Below, in pieces: positions 1-5,218 of a DNA stretch of 8,958 bases (its first letter is position 1; the number at the start of each line of letters is the position of its first letter). A model generated the notes under the pieces. That model was not told where the DNA came from, did no database searches, and worked only from the letters and a program-made list of their open reading frames with translations. This DNA comes from JBOHRE01 sp050732635 (GTDB lineage Bacteria > Gemmatimonadota > Gemmatimonadetes > Longimicrobiales > RSA9): assembly GCA_050732635.1 (NCBI GenBank), contig JBOHRE010000117.1:1-8958 (forward strand), read 5' to 3'. The translations under genes were made by a program, and so were the position numbers.

Positions 1-1075
1 GCTGGGGCGCGGGCTGCACCGGCGGCGGCGTGCCAGCCGGCAGCGGCGTGCCGGGCGTAGCCGGCGGCGGGCGCAGCGTATCCATGCCGAGCCGCACGGA
101 GGTGTCCGGCCGCAGCGTGTCGGGCGCGGCGAGTCGGGGCGCCGGGCGCGGCGCGACCGGCGGCAGGAATTCGGCGAACAGCGGAATCCGGGCCTGCCGC
201 CGCGCCTCGAATCGGCCATCGCCATTGGCGTCCCAGACCTCCAGCTCGATGACGCTGTCCGCATCCAGATCGAAGAGGTACTTGCGAGCGACGCCGTCGT
301 AGCCGAGCGCGATAACACGTCCGCCGCCCGGCGCGCGCCAGACCGTGGATGCGAGGCGCTGCGGATCCTCCGGCGGCCCACACTCGGCCCAGGTGACGCC
401 GACGAGTCGCAGCCCGGCGATGCGGGGCAGGATCGAATCGGGATCGCCGAGCCGAACCGGGCCGTATGCGAGCTGCGCGCTTGGCTCGGCGGGGCCCGGC
501 GGCAGCCGCAGGCTCAGCCAGCCGCTGCCGCGCTGGTCGAGATCGCCGCCGGAAAAGGCGTAGAACACCGGCAGCTCGGTCGCATCCGCGCTGCTCAGTG
601 GCGGCGTCGGCTTGAACGTCGGCATCGAGTCGCCGCCGGCCAGGCAGCGCACGGCTCGATCCGCACGCTCGACCCAGAGCGTATCGACGCCAGGCACGCG
701 CACCGCCGTCGTGTCGGGCGGAATCGCCGGGAAATCCGCGTCGATGATGTACCGCATGAGCGGTGCGTCTTCGACGCGCGTCGCCCGAATAGGGGCTCCT
801 GCCTCTGCCGGCCGCAGCCGGATCCTGGCGGGCACCAGGATCTCGAGTCGCGCTGGGCGCATGGCGTTCAGCCCGCTGTTGCGCACCCCGACCAGCACGG
901 GCAGACGGCCCGCGCGCACCTCGGCCTCCAGTGGTGTGAGCACCAGCTCGAGCGGGGCCACGTTCGCATTCAGCGAACGGACCAACGCAACGCCTGCGGC
1001 GATCAGGCCGATGAGGATCATCGGGATGATCCCGCGGCGGCGAAGGAAGCCGATCCGTTGCAGGACGTGTAACAT
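1..1075 (-). CDS. Membrane-anchored envelope protein of unknown function, 3' end beyond left edge
   Basis: The frame is open from the ATG at 1075 to position 1 (358 codons with no stop), so the C-terminus lies outside the window. GGAGAT sits 5 bases upstream of the ATG (minus strand, complement of about 1080-1084) and supports this start. A basic N-terminus (RIGFLRRRG) precedes one hydrophobic helix at about residues 16-33, which suggests an inner-membrane anchor with the rest in the periplasm. The middle resembles a beta-rich domain of unknown family. Residues 269-290 contain acidic strings (DLDAD, then DANGDGRFE) like a Ca2+-binding EF-hand or dockerin-type loop. The tail from about 303 is rich in Pro, Thr and Ala and repeats DTLRP twice, as in a flexible linker. 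It lies 83 bp downstream of the threonine synthase-like gene on the same strand, so co-transcription is possible. I do not recognise the family; the CDS call is firm and the function unknown. Confidence 0.8.
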   Translation of the reverse strand, partial: MLHVLQRIGFLRRRGIIPMILIGLIAAGVALVRSLNANVAPLELVLTPLEAEVRAGRLPVLVGVRNSGLNAMRPARLEILVPARIRLRPAEAGAPIRATRVEDAPLMRYIIDADFPAIPPDTTAVRVPGVDTLWVERADRAVRCLAGGDSMPTFKPTPPLSSADATELPVFYAFSGGDLDQRGSGWLSLRLPPGPAEPSAQLAYGPVRLGDPDSILPRIAGLRLVGVTWAECGPPEDPQRLASTVWRAPGGGRVIALGYDGVARKYLFDLDADSVIELEVWDANGDGRFEARRQARIPLFAEFLPPVAPRPAPRLAAPDTLRPDTSVRLGMDTLRPPPATPGTPLPAGTPPPVQPAPQ

Positions 1076-1158
1076 GGGATCTCCACAGCGTTGCAGGCGA
1101 CGTGCCGGGCGGCCGGGCGGGCTCATCCGTCGCGTCCGGCAGCGCGCCGGCCGCGGGT

Positions 1159-2340
1159 TCAGGTCGTGTACTTCAGCCCGCTGCCGGTATTGAAGAGCAC
1201 GACCTCATCATCGGGCGCGAGCAAGGCACGCTCGAGCAGGATCGGTACAGCGGCTGCAGTGGCGGCGCCTTCAGGCGAGACGAAGATGCCGGTCGCGGCC
1301 CCGATGATACGCGTCCATTCACGCATCGCGGCATCCTCGACCGCCACCGCGCCGCCGGCCGACGCCCGCAACGCGCGCAGAATCAGGAAATCGCCAATCG
1401 CGCGGGGCACGCGCAGACCCGCGGCATACGTGCTGGCCTCGGCCCACGGCTGCGCCTGCTCGGCGCCAGTCTCCCAGGCGCGAACGATCGGCGCGCAGCC
1501 TGCGGCCTGGACCGAGATCATCCGCGGCCGCTCGTCGCCCAGCCAGCCGAGGCGCTGCATCTCATCGAACGCCTTCCACATGCCGACCAGGCCGGTGCCG
1601 CCGCCGGTCGGATAGATGATGACAGCGGGCAGTCGGCCGCCGAGCTGCTCGAACAGCTCGTACGCCATCGTCTTCTTGCCCTCCACCCGGTACGGCTCCT
1701 GCAAGGTGGAGAGATCGAACCAGCCCTCGCGCCGGGCGCCGGCTGCAACCCGGGCGGCGGCGTCGGTGATCAGCCCATCGACGAGCTCGAGCCGGGCGCC
1801 GAGCGCGCGGATCTCGTCCAGGATCGGACGCGGCGTGTCGCGCGGCACCACGACATGGGCTTCGAGGCCGGCCGCTGCGGCGTAAGCGGCCGTGGCGGCA
1901 CCGGCATTGCCGGCCGAGGGGATGGCGACGGCGCGGGCTCCGAGCTCCCACGCGCGCGCGACCGCCAGGCACAGGCCACGGGCCTTGAAGCTGCCGGTTG
2001 GATTCTGGCCCTCGTCCTTGAGCCAGACGCGCTGGAGGCCGAGTCGCCGGGCGAGGCGCGGCACGCGCAGCAGCGGCGTCATGCCCTCGCCCAGCGTGAG
2101 GCGCCGCGCCGGGTCGCGTACGGGCAGCACCTCGGCGTAGCGCCACAGCGTCGGCGCTCGGCCGCGCAGGCGCTCGGGCCGGAAGCTCGGCCGCAGCGCG
2201 TCGAGGTCGTAGCGCGCATAGAGCGGCGCGTCACAGCAGGGCGACAGCCGTCGCAGCGTCTCGCTGTCATGCAGCGCGCCGCAGCGCGTGCACTCGAGAC
2301 CGACTGCGCCGCCGGCAGCCACGGCCATGGGAACCGCCAC
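1159..2340 (-). CDS. thrC: Threonine synthase-like PLP-dependent enzyme
   Basis: A 393-residue fold-type II PLP enzyme. Threonine synthase converts O-phospho-L-homoserine to L-threonine and phosphate in the cytoplasm. In order, the sequence shows an N-terminal Cys cluster (C17-x2-C20 and C35-C36) like the zinc-ribbon of the zinc-containing subgroup, the PLP-lysine motif NPTGSFKARG with K119, SAGNAG at 142-147, the phosphate-binding glycine loop PTGGGTG at 244-250, and a closing NTGSGLKY at 386-391. The length is normal for the shorter threonine synthases. The start is a GTG at 2340, two bases after the stop of the upstream small gene, so translation may be coupled; no clear Shine-Dalgarno is visible. 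An ATG four codons in (2328) is an alternative start. No homoserine dehydrogenase or homoserine kinase gene is in the window, so pathway context is missing. Related fold-type II enzymes (for example cysteate synthase) cannot be wholly excluded by eye. Confidence 0.88.
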   Translation of the reverse strand: MAVPMAVAAGGAVGLECTRCGALHDSETLRRLSPCCDAPLYARYDLDALRPSFRPERLRGRAPTLWRYAEVLPVRDPARRLTLGEGMTPLLRVPRLARRLGLQRVWLKDEGQNPTGSFKARGLCLAVARAWELGARAVAIPSAGNAGAATAAYAAAAGLEAHVVVPRDTPRPILDEIRALGARLELVDGLITDAAARVAAGARREGWFDLSTLQEPYRVEGKKTMAYELFEQLGGRLPAVIIYPTGGGTGLVGMWKAFDEMQRLGWLGDERPRMISVQAAGCAPIVRAWETGAEQAQPWAEASTYAAGLRVPRAIGDFLILRALRASAGGAVAVEDAAMREWTRIIGAATGIFVSPEGAATAAAVPILLERALLAPDDEVVLFNTGSGLKYTT

Positions 2341-2342
2341 GA

Positions 2343-2630
2343 CTACTTCATGTCGGGCATGTGTTTGCCCGGCCTGCCGTAATAGTCCCCGCCGATCGGC
2401 CGCGCCTGCCGACAGGCCTTCTGCAGCGCGGCCTCATCCATCTGTGCGAGCGCGCCCCGCCGCACGGCCAGGCGGCGCGGCGGGCGCAGGCCGTTGGTCG
2501 CGCGGAACTCGAGGATCTCCGACTCGGCCGAGGTCGCCTGCCCGGGATCGATCTCGCCATGAACCGTGCGGACCTCCCAGTCACAGCCTTCGGCCGACAA
2601 GGTGCGCCATGGGGTATGCTCTGCTGCCAT
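2343..2630 (-). CDS. Small protein of unknown function upstream of thrC
   Basis: A 95-residue soluble protein with no signal peptide or membrane helix. It starts with ATG at 2630, preceded by TAAGG nine bases upstream. It has a WEV..V strand-like start (residues 18-23), an ILEFR segment (39-43), a basic stretch RPPRRLAVRRG (49-59), an acidic helix MDEAALQKACRQAR (64-77) and a Gly/Tyr-rich end (GGDYYGRPGK, 80-89). This pattern resembles short conserved proteins of GC-rich bacteria, but I cannot name a family. Its stop lies 2 bp before the thrC GTG, which argues that it is translated and leads the same operon. Its promoter should lie in the divergent region 2631-2862; CATAAT on the minus strand (about 2649-2654) resembles a -10 box, without a good -35. 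The overlapping plus-strand reading is a shadow. Confidence 0.72.
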   Translation of the reverse strand: MAAEHTPWRTLSAEGCDWEVRTVHGEIDPGQATSAESEILEFRATNGLRPPRRLAVRRGALAQMDEAALQKACRQARPIGGDYYGRPGKHMPDMK

Positions 2631-2693
2631 ACGTGTGAACCTTACTCATTATGGTCCGGGGAAATGGGCGCGGCGGTGGCCGTGCCGCAAGAG

Positions 2694-2721
2694 TCGGCTC
2701 GGGAACGCGGAACCGAGCCGA
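2694..2721. repeat. 9-bp perfect inverted repeat in divergent region
   Basis: TCGGCTCGG at 2694-2702 is the exact reverse complement of CCGAGCCGA at 2713-2721, separated by the 10-base loop GAACGCGGAA. It could be a regulator-binding dyad or an RNA hairpin in the leader of the sigma-factor transcript. The GGAACC sequence at its right half (2709-2714) matches the common ECF -35 consensus. GC-rich DNA makes short dyads frequent, but a 9-bp perfect arm is less so. Confidence 0.55.
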
Positions 2722-2741
2722 TCGGCCGTGCGGCCCATCGG
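2718..2741. repeat. Imperfect inverted repeat overlapping the preceding dyad
   Basis: CCGATCGGCC (2718-2727) pairs with GGCCCATCGG (2732-2741) around the 4-base loop GTGC, with a single C-C mismatch. The first four bases of its left arm (2718-2721) also form the right arm of the 2694-2721 dyad, so as RNA the two hairpins would compete at their junction. A function is not shown. Confidence 0.45.
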
Positions 2742-2862
2742 CATGGCGCCGGCCGACGTGCAGCCGAGGGGGCAAGTTCCGCGCCCTTTGCCCGGCCGCC
2801 ATGGAGGGGCTCGCGCGCAAAGCAACCGGGCGCCCAGCCGCGGCATCCGAATACGTGTAACC

Positions 2863-3417
2863 ATGGACGACCTCGAGCTGATCGATCGCGCCAAACGCGG
2901 CGACGCGCTAGCGATCCGCGCACTGTACCAGCAGTACGCGCCGCGCGTGTACGCCATCGTGCGCAGGATCGCCGCGGACGACGCGCTGGCCGAGGACTGG
3001 GCGCAGGAGGCCTGGATCCGGGCGCTGCGTGCGTTGCCGGAGTTCCGGCGCGAGTCGCGTTTCTCGACGTGGCTGCACCGCATCGCGGTGAACAGCGCGC
3101 TGCACGGTCGACGTACGCGCGAGCGGCGCACGAAACGAGAGAGCGCGGCCGGAGTCCCGTCAGCCCAGCGCTCGCACGCGCCGACGACGCTGCTGCGCCT
3201 GAGGCTGGAGGCGGCATTGTGCGAGCTTCCCGACGGCATGCGTGAGGTGTTGATGCTCCACGATGTCGAGGGCTACACGCACGAAGAGATCGGTGCCCTG
3301 CTGGGCATCGCGACGGGGACGTCGAAGAGTCAGCTGTTCAAGGCGCGCGCCCGGATGCGGACGCTGCTCGAACCCGCAGACGCGCTCCAGGAAGAAGAGG
3401 AAGTATGTCGCATCTGA
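2863..3417 (+). CDS. ECF-type RNA polymerase sigma factor
   Basis: A 184-residue sigma-70 family protein of ECF size with only regions 2 and 4. Region 2 spans about residues 5-82 and includes the core-binding/-10 recognition pattern DALAEDWAQEAWIRALR (40-56) and RFSTWLHRIAVNSAL (66-80). A basic linker follows (82-105). Region 4 spans about 115-169 with the helix-turn-helix YTHEEIGALLGIATGTSKSQ (138-157). It would direct RNA polymerase to a small stress or envelope regulon. The ATG at 2863 is chosen because the domain begins immediately after it; the frame stays open upstream to 2566, but that stretch has unconserved composition and overlaps the divergent gene. The Shine-Dalgarno is weak. Its last 13 bases overlap the anti-sigma gene, a usual sign of paired, coupled expression. 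ECF factors often activate their own promoter, which would be in 2631-2862. Confidence 0.93.
   Translation: MDDLELIDRAKRGDALAIRALYQQYAPRVYAIVRRIAADDALAEDWAQEAWIRALRALPEFRRESRFSTWLHRIAVNSALHGRRTRERRTKRESAAGVPSAQRSHAPTTLLRLRLEAALCELPDGMREVLMLHDVEGYTHEEIGALLGIATGTSKSQLFKARARMRTLLEPADALQEEEEVCRI
3390..3403 (+). promoter_or_regulatory. Ribosome binding site for the anti-sigma gene inside the sigma-factor CDS
   Basis: The purine-rich run GGAAGAAGAGGAAG just before the ATG at 3405 contains AGAGGA and is a clear Shine-Dalgarno. The same bases encode the acidic EEEE near the sigma factor's C-terminus. It fixes the anti-sigma start. Confidence 0.7.
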
Positions 3418-4040
3418 CAGTGGAGGCGCTCGCCCGCCTGGTGGACGAGCGAGCCGCGGCCAGTGAGGCCGAACACCTGGCGACCTGCCCGCGCTGCGCC
3501 GCGGAGCTCGAGGCGCTGCGCGACCAGAGCACGGCGCTGCGGGCACTGCCGGCGCTCGAACCGCCCGCCACGGCGTGGCCTGCGCTCGAAGCGCGACTGG
3601 CACGGGAAGGACTGATCCGCACCAGCGCACCGCGGCGTGCCGCAGGGCTACTGCGGCTGGCTGCCGCCCTGGCACTGCTGCTCACCGGCGGCGTGCTGGG
3701 CGCCGTATTCCAGGCCCGACAGACGGCCGAGCCGGGGCTCGCCGCGGACGGCGCCGCTCGGCAGCCGGTCGAGGACGAGGTCCTGGTCGAGCGGCTGCGC
3801 GCGACCGAACAGGCGTACCTCGCGGCGCTCGCGAGCTACAACGAGGCGCTGGGCGTGCCGCCGGCGAGCGATCCGATCGCTCGGCTCGCGGCCCTGGAGG
3901 GCATCGTCCTGACCACGAGCGCAGCTCTGGACCAGGCGCCGGCGGATCCGGTGATCAACGGCTATCACCTGACGGCGCTCGCGCAGCGAGACGCGACGCT
4001 GCGCGGGCTGGTCGTCGCCGGCGCGCGGCCCGCGTTCTGA
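3405..4040 (+). CDS. Membrane-bound zf-HC2 anti-sigma factor
   Basis: A 211-residue single-pass protein expected to bind and hold the ECF sigma factor encoded just upstream. The cytoplasmic N-terminus carries the zinc-binding anti-sigma pattern HLATCPRC (H24, C28, C31), the H-x3-C-x2-C signature of zf-HC2/ZAS domains, after the usual short LARLVDE helix. A linker leads to a transmembrane helix at about residues 80-103 (LLRLAAALALLLTGGVLGAV) preceded by Arg residues, giving an N-in topology. The C-terminal 105 residues would be periplasmic. They contain a helical part (about 122-150, ERLRATEQAYLAALASYNEA) and show no recognised sensor domain. The gene overlaps the sigma gene by 13 bp and is followed 56 bp later by the PDZ gene. 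In such systems, release of the sigma factor often follows proteolysis or a change in the periplasmic part. The trigger here is unknown. Confidence 0.9.
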   Translation: MSHLTVEALARLVDERAAASEAEHLATCPRCAAELEALRDQSTALRALPALEPPATAWPALEARLAREGLIRTSAPRRAAGLLRLAAALALLLTGGVLGAVFQARQTAEPGLAADGAARQPVEDEVLVERLRATEQAYLAALASYNEALGVPPASDPIARLAALEGIVLTTSAALDQAPADPVINGYHLTALAQRDATLRGLVVAGARPAF

Positions 4041-4081
4041 GCGCGGCCGCAACATGCCATACCAGCAAAACGAATGTGATC

Positions 4082-4087
4082 AGGAGA
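4082..4087 (+). promoter_or_regulatory. Ribosome binding site that sets the PDZ-protein start
   Basis: AGGAGA lies 9 bases upstream of the ATG at 4097. It selects this start over the much longer open frame reaching back to 3575, which merely runs through the anti-sigma gene in another frame. Confidence 0.75.
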
Positions 4088-4096
4088 CGGAGTCCC

Positions 4097-5128
4097 ATGA
4101 ATAGATTGAGTGCGATCCTGGTGAGCGTGTCCGCGGCAGCCGTGCTGTGGTCGATCGCGCCTGCGGCGACCGCCGCGCAGGTTGTCTATGAGGCCCGATC
4201 GCGGCAGCCGAACGTGTGGCTCGGTCTGTCCTATGAGCGGGCTGCCGAGAACGGTCGCGAATCGATTCGCATCACGGAGGTGTCGGACGGCTCGCCCGCG
4301 GAGCGCGCCGGCATCCGGTCGGGCGACGTGCTGCTCGAGATCAACGAATTGCGAGCGTCCGAGGCGTTGCTGGGGTCGATCGTGCACAGCGCGGAACCGG
4401 GCGACACGCTGCAGCTGCGCGTCCGGCGCGAAGGCCGCGAGCGCGTGGTATCGGTGATCGCGGCGGAGCCGCCGGCATGGTTCCTCGAGCGCCGCGCCGG
4501 GGCCTGGGTCGGTGGGAACTGGCCGCCAGGTGGCGTGCGCAGCTTCCCCGAGTCGCGGGAGCTGACGCTGCGCATGCGCGTGCTGGCCGACTCGCTGCGC
4601 GTCGCAATGGACACATTGCGCGTGCCCCGCGTCGAGATGATCGTGACCGATTCGGGTCGCCTGGCGCGCGTCTGGCGCGCGGGTCGCGCCGACACGCTGT
4701 GGTCGTTCCGCGCGGATTCAACAACGCTGTTCCGGCTCGACCGGCCGGGCCCATGGCCGCTGGATCCCGCCGTCTTTCATTTCGATAGCGCAGGTCCTGC
4801 GCAGCTGGGGGGTCCTGCGCAGCTGCTGCGCTTCCACGCGGAGCTCGGCCGCCGTGCGGTCGCGGGCGCCGAATACGCTCCGCTGAACCCGGAGCTCGGC
4901 GAATATTTCGGCGCCAGCGCGGGTCTGCTCGTGCTGCGCGTCGGCGAAGGCACGCCGGCCGCGCGCGCCGGGCTCGAGCCGGGTGACGTGATCGTGCGCG
5001 CCGGCGAGCTCGCCGTGCGCGACGTCGCGGATCTGCGCGAGCTTCTGGTGCGCAGCCGGGGCGAGGTGATCGACCTGCAGATTCTGCGGAAGCAGCAACG
5101 GCGACAGCTTCGGCTCAGGCTGGACTGA
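4097..5128 (+). CDS. Secreted protein with two PDZ domains, no protease domain
   Basis: A 343-residue protein with a typical signal peptide (MNRL then a hydrophobic stretch to about 22; likely cleavage after A-T-A-A near residue 27), so it should be periplasmic. PDZ 1 (about 38-121) has the carboxylate-loop-like WLGLSYE followed by ITEVSDGSPAERAGIRSGDV and LEIN. PDZ 2 (about 262-341) has the matching YFGASAGLLVLRV.EGTPAARAGLEPGDVIVRAG. No Ser-protease HDS triad or HExxH motif is present. The middle (about 122-261) is Arg/Trp/Asp-rich with DSLR..MDTLRV strings and is unclassified. PDZ domains bind peptide C-termini or strands, and in DegS/RseP-type cascades they sense misfolded envelope proteins. 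As third gene of the sigma/anti-sigma operon, it may sense or recruit envelope ligands for that pathway; this is inference. An 18-bp tandem duplication in the coding sequence gives GPAQLGGPAQL at 233-243. Confidence 0.88.
   Translation: MNRLSAILVSVSAAAVLWSIAPAATAAQVVYEARSRQPNVWLGLSYERAAENGRESIRITEVSDGSPAERAGIRSGDVLLEINELRASEALLGSIVHSAEPGDTLQLRVRREGRERVVSVIAAEPPAWFLERRAGAWVGGNWPPGGVRSFPESRELTLRMRVLADSLRVAMDTLRVPRVEMIVTDSGRLARVWRAGRADTLWSFRADSTTLFRLDRPGPWPLDPAVFHFDSAGPAQLGGPAQLLRFHAELGRRAVAGAEYAPLNPELGEYFGASAGLLVLRVGEGTPAARAGLEPGDVIVRAGELAVRDVADLRELLVRSRGEVIDLQILRKQQRRQLRLRLD
4793..4828 (+). repeat. Two-copy 18-bp tandem repeat inside the PDZ gene
   Basis: Copies at 4793-4810 and 4811-4828 share the first 15 bases exactly (GGTCCTGCGCAGCTG) and differ only in the last triplet. 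The repeat is in frame and encodes GPAQLG then GPAQLL. It lies in the unclassified linker before PDZ 2, where length change would be tolerated. Confidence 0.85.
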
Positions 5129-5150
5129 ACGCGCCACTCTTCCGCCGTCG

Positions 5151-5179
5151 AGCCGGCGCATCTACCTTGTGCGCCGGCT
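5151..5179 (+). terminator. Strong stem-loop after the sigma-factor operon
   Basis: AGCCGGCGCA (5151-5160) and TGCGCCGGCT (5170-5179) form a perfect 10-bp stem around the 9-base loop TCTACCTTG, 22 bp after the PDZ stop codon and 39 bp before the RDD start. Position and stability fit an intrinsic terminator for the sigma/anti-sigma/PDZ operon, although no run of T follows. Read-through into the RDD gene therefore cannot be excluded. Confidence 0.65.
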
Positions 5180-5218
5180 GTCATCTCATCTGCCGTTCCG
5201 CCACAACGCTCAGCGACT

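Larger units (their letters stand above)
2631..2862. promoter_or_regulatory. Divergent intergenic region with promoters for both flanking operons
   Basis: These 232 bp separate the leftward small-gene/thrC operon from the rightward sigma-factor operon, so both promoters should be here. I see no convincing gene. The region holds two partly overlapping inverted repeats (2694-2721 and 2718-2741), a GGAAC direct repeat at 2702-2706 and 2709-2713 that resembles the -35 element of ECF-type promoters, and a near-identical ACGTGT-containing box at each end. A weaker stem (GGGCAA at 2770-2775 with TTGCCC at 2788-2793) follows. No matching ECF -10 at the usual spacing is obvious, so promoter assignment is inference. 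Confidence 0.5.

Noticed and set aside
1076..1158. Possible terminator between thrC and the envelope gene
   Set aside because: Only short GC pairings (such as CCGGC/GCCGG) are seen and no clean stem with a T-run, so I treat the two genes as possibly co-transcribed.
612..1193. Plus-strand open frame of 193 codons
   Set aside because: It is antisense to the partial envelope gene, which has a ribosome binding site, membrane helix and plausible protein composition.
1102..2382. Long plus-strand open frame antisense to thrC
   Set aside because: It mirrors the thrC coding strand; the product is a low-complexity Arg/Ala/Gly protein with no domain, which is usual for GC-rich antisense frames.
2770..2793. 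Stem GGGCAA/TTGCCC in the divergent region
   Set aside because: It has only 6 bp with a 12-base loop; not separable from background pairing in GC-rich DNA.
2566..2862. N-terminal extension of the sigma factor
   Set aside because: The extension overlaps the divergent small gene, is unlike ECF proteins, and the ECF domain starts right at the ATG at 2863.
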